Positions 46,216-57,281 of a DNA stretch of 64,000 nt are shown here, piece by piece; within the stretch, counting starts at the first letter, position 1; each line of letters starts with the position of its first letter. Position numbers and translations under genes: made by a program. The notes under the pieces were generated by a model, which ran no database searches, was not told where the DNA came from, and saw nothing but the letters and a program-made list of their open reading frames with translations. The DNA comes from Metaphire vulgaris (lineage: Eukaryota; Annelida; Clitellata; Crassiclitellata; Megascolecidae): assembly GCA_018105865.1 (NCBI GenBank), contig CM030848.1, positions 4,905,301 to 4,969,300 of the forward strand, read 5' to 3'.

Positions 46216-47547
46216 ACAACGTTTATTAACAAAGTTATTAATTTTGCAAATTAAAGCATTTGTGAGTGCGCGTCTTAGTTATATGCAGAGGCCAGGAGAG
46301 AAAGAGAGTAAATAAGTAAGTAAAAGTCTTTGGGTCAGTATTACTGCAGTCTAGCTGTGTTGCTGACAATGTTAGTTGAAAGGTGCGGCAATTTTGAACC
46401 TAAGCGAAAAGGTTGTTTATTTGAATATGTACTCATTCACGAGAAATCTAATTTGAAATATATTTCTCAATGTCCGTCGCTCAGTTTGCACAGATTATGA
46501 ATCAAACAGGCTCCATGTGACTCACTGTTGCTCTAATGCCATGAGGGTTGGCGTGAAAGTTGATGGAAATGAATAAATCAACTTCTATGATGCCACTGTC
46601 ATAATGTCTAAAAGGCATCAGCAGGGATGTAGCCAGGATTTTAGGTTTGGGAGCTGAAGCCCAAGATTCACTCCCCTCCCTTCCTTTTGAGCCCGCAACG
46701 CCATTTTGGGTTTGAACTCATTGGGGGAGGGGCTAGCTTCAGACTTGGGTCAATGAGTTCCAAACACTGAGAAACAACTTGTGCAAATGAATGAATGTAC
46801 GAGGCCGAGGAACAGCAAATGTCAAGTATCTAGTGGAGTGACTAGAAGTATAGATCCAAATCCAAAGAAAGGGTCGTTACTTCAAATGAGAAAAAATGTC
46901 AAAATATTCTTTTCCAACTTTTCTAGTTCGCTTTTGTCGAGGGTTAAATTTTTTAAACGTTGTCGAATTTTCGTTGATTTTGCGGATCTGTGAAACGTTC
47001 TTCAGCTTCGAAGATTCGTTATTTTAATATTGACCACTTCTGACCGATTGTTCGTCGTTTTCAGTATTCCTTTTTATTGAAATGCATATGACATTAAAAC
47101 TGTACCACGGATGTCACAAAGAATCAAATGCCCTTCCATCATCGATTTATGTCTGCCTAGATACCGGTTATTCAGAAAATATTCCTTCTTAGTAATAGTT
47201 CAGAGAAATTGATCTCCGACGATCTTCCCTCGGAGGCAATAACCGTCTGCACGAAGACTGAGTCCTCGGGGAGCTATTGTCCCATTGTCGGCCGCCGTCT
47301 CATGCAGATTTTAGTTCTCATTCAATCAGAGTGTTTGAGGCAGACAATCGGCCGTGCGTCCTTTGAGTAATAATTGCTCAAAGCGATTATTTCGTTTAAT
47401 GTCAAATTAAGACTTAGGACGGAATGACGATTTGCATAATAATTGCTCATTGCTCAGAATACACTTTGCTTCAGTTTCTTTTTCATCCGCTTTGACTGCG
47501 ATCTGCTAGCATTCATATCTTCTCCTAAATTCAACGTCATCTCACTC
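46216..47547. other. Non-coding; one-ended element at 46624
   Basis: CAGGGATGTAGCCAGGATTT at 46624 looks like a transposon end (compare 14871). No right partner was found and no gene is recognised. Confidence 0.4.
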
Positions 47548-47736
47548 CAGTGTTTAATCTAGGCCGTTTCCGGGGGGAAATCGCCCGTTCCCCCCGGAAA
47601 TTTCAAATTCCCCCGGAAATTTTGGAATACTGCATGGACTAACAGCGGCCCTTAGCAGAATTCCCTCCGGCTTTGTCAGTTCCCCCCCGGCTTTTTTAGT
47701 TTCCCCCCGGAGTCCAGGAGTCTAGATTAAACACTG
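47548..47736. mobile_element. hAT-like MITE, CAGTGTTTAATCTAG ends
   Basis: Terminal inverted repeat CAGTGTTTAATCTAG; flanks TCTCACTC and TCTCTCTC match at 7 of 8, although the right flank is a CT repeat. The interior has repeated TTCCCCCCGG(AAATTT). 189 bp. Confidence 0.82.
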
Positions 47737-47971
47737 TCTCTCTCTCTTTCTCTCTCAGAAACGCCATAAATTGGGGATAAACTTATGAAAAGGTACGCTG
47801 CCTCTTTCAACCACTTCTAGACTTATTTGTGTACAGTCAAATCTCTTAAATCATCACAAATACTGCGTAAATTAATTCAGTAGCATTCAGCCGAATCGTG
47901 AAGGTCTTTATTTGCTGATTTTACTTTCCAGTTGCTGTTACGGCTTAGATCTAGTCGTGACTGGTCTCCAC

Positions 47972-48190
47972 CAGGGCCATATTAAGGCGGGGGCTGAGGG
48001 GGCTGTAGCCCCCCGGCCCATCATGAAAATAGGCCCACCGATTTTCCTGATAACTTTTTTTGCTTGTCAGCACGATTTGGAAGGGAGATAAACTTTTTAA
48101 TTTATTTTTTGCTTGTCAGAGATTTTCAGTATAGGCGACGGCCTTTTTTTCTCGGCCTCCCCGGTCCACTCGGACCTTAATCCGGCCCTG
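47972..48190. mobile_element. hAT-like MITE, CAGGGCC ends, perfect duplication
   Basis: The left end CAGGGCCATATTAAGGC and right end (reverse complement) CAGGGCCGGATTAAGGTCC are flanked by GTCTCCAC on both sides (47964-47971 and 48191-48198). Two copies of TTTTTTGCTTGTCAG lie at 48055-48070 and 48105-48119. 219 bp. Confidence 0.93.
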
Positions 48191-49593
48191 GTCTCCACAA
48201 TGATAAGCCCATCATAGCATTATATTTAAAGCGAAGCCAATAAGAGCCAATCACAGCGCCCGAGGCTGTAGGATTTTCTGTTTTAATAATTTTTGCAGTA
48301 TCAAAAATTATGACCTGAGATCTAAATTGCACTATTCTTGGTACCATTTATGGACATTTATTTCAAATGCGCAGGACAACTTACAATCATCAGACGCCAA
48401 AGAAAACAAATTGATCACTTAAAGCATCGTTTATAATTTGATAAATTTATGTCTAAACTCTTTTCATGCAAGAGGATGAGAGCCGTCTAAACCAGGAATG
48501 CACATACTGTGATCCGTGGTGGGTCCCAGGGGCCTTCGAAGACAAGTTCTGCGGATCCCAAATAACTCCGACGACAATAATTCGTGAGGCTTCCATGCAG
48601 TGAATGCGAAATCCACACCTTTTGTAATAATGTGAAAAATACTCTTAAATTATAATCTCTTTTTCTGTTACTGTAAATTGTTAGTTTGAAGAGAGCCTTT
48701 GAGTTTTGGGTTCTGATAAACTGACTAACTTCTTTTACCGACTTCATTCATTCTAGCAATCTCCGGCAGTCGCCATTTTCCAGCGAAGAGAGAAACTCTT
48801 CTCGGAGACGAAGTTGATGACAAGGAACTAATCTTCGTCTAAAGCAATCGTGAGTCTTTTCATCCGATCGAGACTGTTATTTGTTTCCAAGAAAAGACGT
48901 TAATGACAGGAGAGTAAATCACCGAACTGCTCAGAAATCAATAAATAAGTGCGCGCAGCTAAGAGCAGCCCGCCACGTCCGCCTTTATAGCCTATTAATT
49001 AAATACGCTTCCCGTACCCGTCTACGACTGACGCAATAAAATACAGGCTTCTAGGTTGGACACGATCGGCTGCAGTCATAAACTGGTATTCTGGTCTGAC
49101 GTTGTAAAGGCAACATCAAACCTGGCATACTAACTTCGCAGACCCACGTTTATGACTCTATGAAAACGGTCGAAAAAATTGAAATACTGTTCTCAGCGAT
49201 TGATACTTCGCAGTCGTAAAGATTATAGTATCTTCATTTCATAAAATTTAACGCCTGAACCTGCTTTGCTTTAGTTTAAATGTAATCTAAAGGTTAATTC
49301 TAAGAAGAAAATATAACTCTTGTATCGTTGTTTGCATGTAAATTCACAACTTGGTTCAAAACAACTTGAGACGGTCGGTCGAATTTCATGAACATAAAGA
49401 GTGTTAACGTATAAAAACTGCGGAACCAAAAAACTATACTTAAACGTATATGTTCACTCAGCACATAGGTGCTTAATATCAGATGTGTGTTATCTAAGAA
49501 TGGAAGCAGCATGGATGTGAGTAAACGAGTAACTACTGCTGCTACACGGAGAGAAGATATTTCTAGGATTAATAGGGCTACAAAAAGATGCAT
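48191..49593. other. No supported gene
   Basis: An ATG-started 86-codon open frame on the minus strand (48747-48487) has no recognisable domain. AT-rich sequence otherwise. Confidence 0.4.
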
Positions 49594-50025
49594 CTAATCA
49601 GTCGACAGTATTAAAAGATCGAAGAAAAATACAAGAGATGAAAATAGTGTGGTTGCCTTTGGTTCACATGCAATCTCGTCGCATGGCTGGGAATCAAGTG
49701 GCTCCAGTCGCCGACTCAGAATCCGGATTGTCTTCCTTCTTCGCCGTCGAGACTCTGCTCGATAGGTGCTGTTTGTCTCGTGTCCAGCTTCTTCACAATC
49801 GTCCGCGGCTGCCGGGCAGGGACACACTCCACTCAGGATGACCGTTCCACAACACAGGGTCCCAATTCCCCTCGTCTGACGCTTCCATTTCCGGTCTGGC
49901 TCCGGTCTCTTTAGCGGGGACTTTGGTACACTTATCTTATCGCTGGCTGCCGATTGGTCTCGGCCCCTTAGCTGATTTTTGTACAAGCTCATGGTCACAC
50001 GCTTCATCTTTGTACTGCGCCTCAT
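49594..50025 (-). CDS. Hypothetical basic protein or exon, unknown function
   Basis: On the minus strand an open frame of 143 codons runs from ATG at 50025 (a second ATG follows five codons later) to a stop at 49594. The product is basic, with SVPKSPLKRPEPDRKWKRQ, a short Cys-rich hydrophobic patch (GTLCCGTVILSGVCPCPAAA) and RRRRKTIRILSRR. Composition and codon use look gene-like, and it is not part of a visible repeat. The last 20 codons (TTLFSSLVFFFDLL) look like read-through into non-coding DNA, so an exon ending earlier is possible. No family recognised. Confidence 0.3.
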   Translation of the reverse strand: MRRSTKMKRVTMSLYKNQLRGRDQSAASDKISVPKSPLKRPEPDRKWKRQTRGIGTLCCGTVILSGVCPCPAAADDCEEAGHETNSTYRAESRRRRRKTIRILSRRLEPLDSQPCDEIACEPKATTLFSSLVFFFDLLILSTD

Positions 50026-50723
50026 CGATCTTTAGCATCTGTACTTGTATCCCGCTCTTTTAAAGACTGGCGGCGGCGTCTGTCGTCCTCTGCGACTTCT
50101 AATCACGCTTTGATTATTATTGATGGACAGCGGCGTCTATCTTCCTGCTTTTTTTACAAACCGGTCTTCCGCTCTCTTACAGACAGGCGGCGGGCGTCTG
50201 TCTTCCTCGGTTCAAATTTGACCTCCAGGTCACTGAGGTCAGTAACATGACCGCTGGAAGACGTTTCTAATAACAGCGCTGAGATTCTGTCGTCACCGGT
50301 GACTTTTCGAAGAAACAGACGCCGTTTCCCTTTATTTGATTCATCTATTCATATACGATATGCACCGACCATTGCGTCGATTTGAAATGAAAATCGGATT
50401 GTTCCTCTTGCAGTGTTTCTGATTAGCGAAGCGCCATCTCTGTCAAAAAATAAGCACGCGAATAATCAATCAACCACGCAGCGCAATGTATAATTGTATA
50501 TGCCAACGCAACGGAATAAAAAGCTGATGTTTCTGGGAATAAACAAATGTATGCTGGAAACTTAGAATTGGTCATGATAACTTCAATTCATATTTTGGAT
50601 GTCTGACAGTGATTTTTAGCATTGACATAGTACAAGAAGTAGGGGAGCTGATGAACAGGGCAATTCCGCATCTACTCCTTCGCTTGTTTCGCCACTGGAT
50701 GATTACGAAGCGTTGACTTGCTA
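50026..50723. other. GC-richer non-coding stretch with GGCGGCGTCTGTC words
   Basis: Three variants of GGCGGCGTCTGTC(G/T)TCCT occur at 50069-50090, 50128-50150 and 50184-50210. Similar sequence occurs at 20062. It may be a promoter or 5' UTR region of the candidate gene on the minus strand. Confidence 0.35.
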
Positions 50724-51127
50724 AGGGGCTGTCCATTAATTACGTCAACAAATTTTGGCCAGTTTTTGACCTCCATTGTCAGCAACTGTTAAGCTTTAAG
50801 AGACCCCTATAATTATGTCAAAAACTTTTGACCCCTCTTTAAAACCAGTGATGGTCCCCCTAAAAAGTTTAGAAGATTATTATTTTTCGGTGATGAGACC
50901 TTTTCCCTTTTTTGCTCAAGTGTCAAAATGTGGTGATGACCTTTTTTGCTTGTCAGGCTTTTTCCGCTGTTATAAATAATATTGAATGAAATTTCATATT
51001 TTCTGATTATTTGTAAAGAACTGAAATTGCATTGACGCCAACTTCTCTTGACCCCTCCACCTTTCAACAACTGTCAAACTTTTTCGAACAACCTCCTTTT
51101 TGTTGACGTAATTAATGGACAGCCCCT
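50724..51127. mobile_element. DNA element with 29-bp perfect ends, no 8-bp duplication
   Basis: The perfect inverted repeat begins AGGGGCTGTCCATTAATTAC and continues nine bases to CAAA. The flanks do not match as 8-mers, so this is probably not hAT. Inside are CTTTTTTGCTTGTCAGG (50938-50957) and a variant near 50907-50936. 404 bp, non-coding. Related ends are at 40553 and 63847. Confidence 0.88.
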
Positions 51128-51551
51128 CACCAAAGCTAACACCAGGCTAGCAAAGGGATCGTGTTTCAATGCGTCCTTGAAAGTCCTTGATAGAGTTATG
51201 ACATCACGAACCGAGTTAGAATTGAACTATGAGAGACTGACGAATAAAAGAGTGAAATGAAGAAAAGCTGAACACTGTGCAGACAAATCTCGTACGAGAG
51301 CATTTAAAACAAGAAAATGCAAAATCACTCATAATTAATTTAATTTATTTTACTTTAAAATGTTAGTTCTTAAATATTGTTGATATAACAATAAATGATT
51401 TCAAAATATTGTCGATCCAACAATCCTCACTTAATGTTGTTGTATTCGATAGGTGGCGTCGTGATTGAAGTGCGTCTACGGATATAAGAATTTCATCTGA
51501 AAGACAATTATCTCGTATATGTCTATAGCGTGCTTTAGAGTATAGTTTAGG

Positions 51552-52390
51552 CAGAGATGTAGCAAGTACACAATGCTTCAAGTACAAGTACAAGTACAAG
51601 TACCTGGCCTCCGAGTACAAGTACAAGTACAAGTACTTGCATTCCAAAAACTCCGAGTACAAGTACAAGTACAAGTACCTGGCCTCCGAGTACGAGTACA
51701 AGTACAAGTACCTGGCCTCTAAGTACTAGTACAACATTTTGACATTGACATTTTTTTCGCTGACATTTTGTCCCCATGACATTTTCTACATGACATTTTG
51801 TCCGAGGACAGTTTGTCCGGCCACGAATAAAATTGACACAATTAGCATCTAAATATCATCACAGTTACACTAAAAAAAGAGATGATAGTCTTGCATCGGT
51901 CATATTAACCCTATGCGGTCTCGCGATCAAGCCAGCTTAGCTAAATACGCGTTTAATTGGTGCGCCAGAAGCAGGCACACTAAGGTCTCTAATTAATGGC
52001 TGCATTATACAGCCTGTTGAACTCCTTTCTATTAACTTCACTGTTCCAAAATACGATGGTGTTAGTGGCTTCATCATAAATATCGTTGAGTTCCAGGTAC
52101 TTGGCCATCTGTGAGGATGTGCTTGTCATTAGCCTAAAGGAACAGCATTACTGGTACCATTGAAGTACATGGTGCTAAAGATGTAGCAAGTACACAATGC
52201 TTCAAGTACAAGTACAAGTACAAGTACCTGGCCTCCGAGTACAAGTACAAGTACAAGTACTTGCATTCCTAAAACTCCGAGTACAAGTACAAGTACCTGG
52301 CCTCCGAGTACAAGTACAAGTACAAGTACTAAAAATTTGTACTCGAGTACAACTCGAGTACAAGTACAAGTACCAAGTACTACATCTCTG
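51552..52390. mobile_element. hAT-like element with AAGTAC repeats and duplicated interior
   Basis: The ends are CAGAGATGTAGCAAGTAC and (reverse complement) CAGAGATGTAGTACTTGG. The perfect duplication AGTTTAGG lies at 51544-51551 and 52391-52398. The left 185 bp, rich in (CAAGTA)n and ACCTGGCCTCCGAGTAC, recurs at 52175-52350 after a degenerate internal terminus (TAAAGATGTAGCAAGTAC). The middle holds GACATTTTGTCC repeats (51735-51825). It landed in the 3' tail of a SINE. Confidence 0.88.
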
Positions 52391-52440
52391 AGTTTAGGAG
52401 GCATTACTGCCTGTGACCCTGCACAGGACGATGTCCAATG
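52391..52440 (-). mobile_element. SINE 3' tail fragment
   Basis: The reverse complement reads TCACAGGCAGTAATGCCTCC then TAAACT, matching the tail of the SINE at 63915-64000. Its continuation is at 51520-51551, on the other side of the hAT-like insertion. Confidence 0.6.
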
Positions 52441-52547
52441 TGCACTGGTTGTCACACATCACATTTGAAACGACAGTTTCGACTTGTATACTGTGTATAA
52501 TCCGCGCCAGAACACACTGGGAAAATGTTTCGGACATGCCTACAGAC

Positions 52548-52628
52548 CAAACCGTCTAAGAATAAGCAGCTACTGCTGTACTACTTTCCAAGCGTTATAT
52601 AAATTCGCGTGATTTTACTTACTTACTT
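52548..52628 (+). mobile_element. LINE family A tail, short copy
   Basis: CGTCTAAGAATAAGCAGCTA through CCAAGCGTTATATAAATTCG to TTTTACTTACTTACTTT aligns with 7043-7126. Confidence 0.8.
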
Positions 52629-55544
52629 TGATGCATGATAATTGGTTATTGAATTAACTGAAATTGGAATCAACTCCAGGAGTTGAAATTGAAAATTAAA
52701 TGTGATCTACTGCTGTTAAGGTTGAACCTTACTAGCCCCCCTCCCCCGCATAAATCAGAGAAACAAACCTAGTTATACGGCTAAACGAATTCCACAGCTC
52801 TGTATTGTACATGATTAAATTTAGCTTTGATTTCCATGGGCAGGATCCAGTCACTGAAACTGCCGACCAAATCTTGATTATGAAAGACTTTGCGCATTGT
52901 GAATTTGTGATCTGGCACCAATTAAGTCACGCTGAATGCTACTTGTAAGCGTAAATTCCATAAGGCAAAACCAGTTTCCACACGAAATCCAAAATTTGAA
53001 AACCGATTCAGTGTTGAAGTTCAACACTAATGACTAGTGTTGCATACTGGCCGGATAGAAGAAAATTCTCCCTAAGTCTTAAATTCTCCATACCCTCAAA
53101 AGTTGCGTCTCTGGATTACGATGACAATTTCTCACCACTCCCTCACCCCCACCCACACCCCCACACCCCGAAACCAACTGTAACAGAACATCGTCTAAGT
53201 ATACCAAGAAACAGGTCTAACTTCTAAGGCAACAAGGCAACACAAATTTTTTGACTGCCCTGCGATATAGATAATTATCAGGCACTTCCAAACTGGGATA
53301 CATGGCCGTATCTTTAAAAAAAACTAGAGCTAATAGAGAAAATGATGCCGTATTTGGAATCAGCGCCCTAAATATAAAAAGAAATAGGTCTAACCTAACT
53401 TCCAAAGCACCAGACAATTTTGTTGTTGCCCTGTTTAATAAACAGCGAATAGTAGATTGAAAAGGACCGAATTCAGCGTACAATATTATAGACACACTCG
53501 AGTGTCTTAGTTGTCGTGACGCTTTGGCTCGAAGCATTTGAAAATCAACGAAGACATTCTTCTGAGTTCGCAAAATCTGGACTGATAAGAATTTTCCGCG
53601 AATGCCTCAATGAGATCGATTTTCATAATAGACACAAACACACAGTGTATGTTGCAAGAGTTATTTCCCTAAAGCAAATAGGATTACTGATTACTTTGCT
53701 CATATGATGAATGAAACAGACTTCGGTTTATATACGATCAAGCAATTGGAAGTTTGTAGCATTTCTATTTATTTGGTCTTCGTGAAAATTAACGACTTTT
53801 GGAGCGTAGGCCAAAGCCCGATTCCCGACTAGAAACAATCCTTAAAGCGCCAAAACTCCCGCCTCAGATAGGTCTAACAGTCGTTCGGACTCGAATAATG
53901 AAAATCCTAAAGTCTGTCATCATTTTCATTAAAGATCTCGGAGCGGATCTCGCTAAGCAATCTCCAATTCAGCATTGATCTTAGCAACGAGAAGTCGTCG
54001 TCTGATGACTGCGATTGGCCATTTGTCAAACGCACCACGGGACGACCGAGGAGGGTGGGGTTCCGCCTCTGCCCGACGCTGTCTCCACGGCAGCGACGGA
54101 GAGTTCCGTCAAGTGGAAGCGATTCTGCCAATCAGACTGTTCGACCCCGCAATATAATTTCATGTGATCGGGTTAATGACACTCGCCCGGAAATCGAAGG
54201 TCATTCTCATTTCTTCAAATCTTAGAGGCAAATAAGTTTTTCTGCCTCTTCCGGCATTTCGCCATTGCCATCGGAAGCGTGCGACCATTCGGATTGACCT
54301 GACAACCACAGACCAACATCGATTCGCTTATCCTTCGCATAACTGTGCATCCGAGGTCGCATCAATAACTAAATCTGACTTTGAGTATTTTCCGATGAAT
54401 TTGAAAGTTCCAATCGATCAAACAACCCTAAAACGTTGACTATACTAAAGCAAGACGGTTGATTGAAGCATTACTTATTCACTCATTGAATGCCTTAGAG
54501 GCTTAGAAGCTCTTTAGGCTTCAGCGAGCATAAACCCTAACCCTTTCATGATTCAAATAATCGTTGTATTTCATGACTACGTTTAAATTTTCGTTTGCTG
54601 GAATTGAATCAGCGAAGATGTTACTGCACACGTGTAACAAAGACTTTGCTAATACGATTTTCACGAGAAATTGGTGTTTTATTTGTACTGAATAATTTTT
54701 ATTCGTAAATTCCAGCGCTTTTAGCAGATTAGTGCTCAGAGCAGAAGTGTCCTAAATGCATTTCGATTGAAATGTTAAACAATCGACCGTTTACTTTACT
54801 CCTACGATGCACAGTCACTGAGATCTTACAAGAAATCTCGAAGCCAAAATCACTGGATGGAGAAACAAACGAATGAATGGATGAATGGATGGATGGAAGA
54901 GGCGATGAGTGGAAGTTGATAAGTGTTGCTGTGTGAGTCAATAGCACGGAGAAAATAGACTCGCCGGGGATATTAAAGTTTGCCATTCGCTAACGATATC
55001 GTCTGCTGCTCCCGAGAGAACGGATGCTCGTTAGAATCTGGTACCCTGTTGCTTGTTTGTAGACTGGTCCCTTGACCAACGTCGATGCAGAAGAGCAAAT
55101 TATCTCGTATACTTGATTATTCTGGAATTCTCACTCGACTCTCTTTCTCTCGAAACTGCTTTTCGCTTTTTTTTCGCAGCGGTCATCTATTCCGCCAAGG
55201 ACCGGCATTCGTTGATTTCTCGTATTTCCCTCATCTGAAATTGATCGTTGATTTTTCTTCGAAATGCATTTCTTCGAAAAATCAATTCTCCATTCGAAAT
55301 TCTCGCAATAAATAGCTCTGCAGATATGCGACTCTTGAAAAAAATAAATCGAAGTGGACTTTTTCTGTTCTATAATTTTCATTGCTACAGATACTTTGAA
55401 TCTTTGAGTCAAACTTCTGAAATCCGGATGAGAATAATAACGAAAAGCACGCGCATAATATTAATCATATTTAGAAAAATATTATCAATACTGAAAGCGT
55501 GAATTACGAATACCTTGATCAGAAGACTATTTGAAACACAGCAG
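52629..55544. other. Mostly non-coding; possible promoter-like island near 54 kb
   Basis: 53210-53460 has two loosely similar blocks containing AGGTCTAAC ... GACTGCCCTG / GTTGCCCTG. 53930-54160 is GC-rich with two CCAAT-type words (GATTGGCC, GATTGGCAG read on either strand) and a 74-codon minus-strand open frame after a possible acceptor. A short ATGGATGA repeat lies at 54873-54897. None is strong enough to call a gene. Confidence 0.35.
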
Positions 55545-56330
55545 AAGTGCGGCATAAACATAAAACCCGGGAAAATCAAAATCATGTCAACCAAAAACAA
55601 CAACAATTCAACATCAGTATTCTGGGCTCAACAGTTGCACACGTTGACTTTTTTGTATACCTAAGTGTTGACATCTCAGCAGATGGCAACTGCAAACAAG
55701 ACGTATTGTGTCGACTTGGTAGAGCCAGAGACGTCACGTAATGGACAAGCTACAGTGTAGACAAGATATGGAAAAGCAACCAGCTGTCCTGTGACATGAA
55801 CAAAGAGTAATGTCCACCCTTGTCTGGCCATTAGGCACATACGGGAATTAGAGTCGGACGCTAAATAAAGACCTCCAAAATAGCATCCATACTTTCGAAA
55901 TGACGGGATATAGAAAAATCTTAAGAGAATCAAGTACACAAAAGAGTACCGACGAAAGCATTGTTAAAGAGGAGAATGAGCTAGCTGCAGCTCACCCCAA
56001 GTATTATGGGGAAAAATTAAAGTTCTATTGAGATACAAAACGCAGTGAATACGACACCTTTGCGAAAGATATAATGGTGGAATCCCTACCTGAAACCAGA
56101 GACAAAGGGCGACAAAGGAGACGATGAATTCAAGACTGGCTAAACGAAAACATCAACCATCTTCCTCTCCCGCCTTGGAACCCGAAACTCTACAATTAAT
56201 AGGGAACGATCCCTAGATAGTTCCCTATTAATGGTCAGTTGCTGTGGACGGTTGTCACAGTCTCACACGAGTTGAAGATTTATCACCCGGGACCTAGAGG
56301 GTTGATAGCTGCAGGTGACCGAACTTCGGT
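55545..56330 (+). pseudogene. RTE-like LINE, C-terminal region and 3' end
   Basis: Across three frames the translation gives SVDISADGNCKQDVLCRLGR, VDKIWKSNQLSCDMNK, LQNSIHTFEMTGYRKILRES, KEENELAAAHPKYYGEKLKF and RQRRR...IQDWLNENINHL. These are the conserved C-terminal motifs of RTE-type LINEs. Stops and frameshifts abound. The 5' part of the element is missing. Confidence 0.88.
56195..56232. repeat. Perfect 13-bp inverted repeat
   Basis: ATTAATAGGGAAC (56195-56207) and GTTCCCTATTAAT (56220-56232) with a 12-base loop, in the 3' region of the LINE. Confidence 0.85.
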
Positions 56331-56376
56331 GTGCCTTCAAGTAAGTATTTCGTAGGTGAAACGATATTGCATCCAT

Positions 56377-56447
56377 AGGGCGACCTCTCAGGTCGATGAC
56401 ACAAGGTCAAATTCAAAATTTGACCTTTTGACCTAAGAGGTCGCCCT
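56377..56447. repeat. 71-bp hairpin, possible tiny foldback element
   Basis: AGGGCGACCTCTCAGGTC at the left and GACCTAAGAGGTCGCCCT at the right are complementary with one mismatch; an inner pair AAGGTCAAATT/AATTTGACCTT extends the stem. Confidence 0.8.
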
Positions 56448-56449
56448 GC

Positions 56450-57220
56450 AGTCTATAAACGTTCTAGTATGGAAAAATGTTGCAGCTTATAATAGCGTTG
56501 TTCTAAGAATTTTGTTAACTACCTTATTGATCTAAACAAAAATGAGCTCCTCGAAAGAACTATTCGGTACAGCTTTCAAAATATTGCGAAAAGTAACCGT
56601 CAAGTGCAACATCAGTGTGAGAAACGGTTAACTCGGACTTCTACGTCACATGACTGGCATCCAAAATTGCTCGAAAGATTAGACTTGGAAGCGCCAAAGG
56701 TAAGCGACAATGAAATCACTGAAAATGGCATTCATATGCAACGACTCAAACTTACTGTAACTTCAACAGTCACGACTGAAGACATTGTGTTAGGGGTGCC
56801 AGTGTCAAGTGATACTTAGCCTAACGAAATTTCTGCCCAATTTTCAGAACTCACAGCAAAACAAACTGATGAGCCATTGCGTCCTAGTTTCCAACATGCA
56901 AATCCGGATCAAGCTGAAATGCCCAACAATTTTCGCTCAAATTGAGGAAGTGGCAAAATTGTGCAATTGTAATTGGAGGTAAGTAAACAAGTGATTTTTA
57001 CTACTATTGAACATTTCATGATTTATTTATGAAGTGAGAACCGGAAGAAAATAAACACAAAATGCAAAAATGGTGCTTATATGAATTATTAGTTATATCA
57101 ATGTCTTGCATAGGCCTATTATTGCGCGCCATAGGAATATTACAATCTATCTAGGGAACAAAATTTGAGGGTGGGGCGCCAGATTCATACTGGGCACAGG
57201 GCGCAACTATGGCTTTATAC
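56450..57220. other. No recognised gene
   Basis: A 71-codon open frame at 56604-56819 has no recognisable domain. Confidence 0.4.
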
Positions 57221-57221
57221 G

Positions 57222-57238
57222 GCTCTGATGATGATGAC

Positions 57239-57281
<43 letters not shown>
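57222..57281. repeat. (GAT)n microsatellite
   Basis: About 20 units with one GAC variant. Confidence 0.95.
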
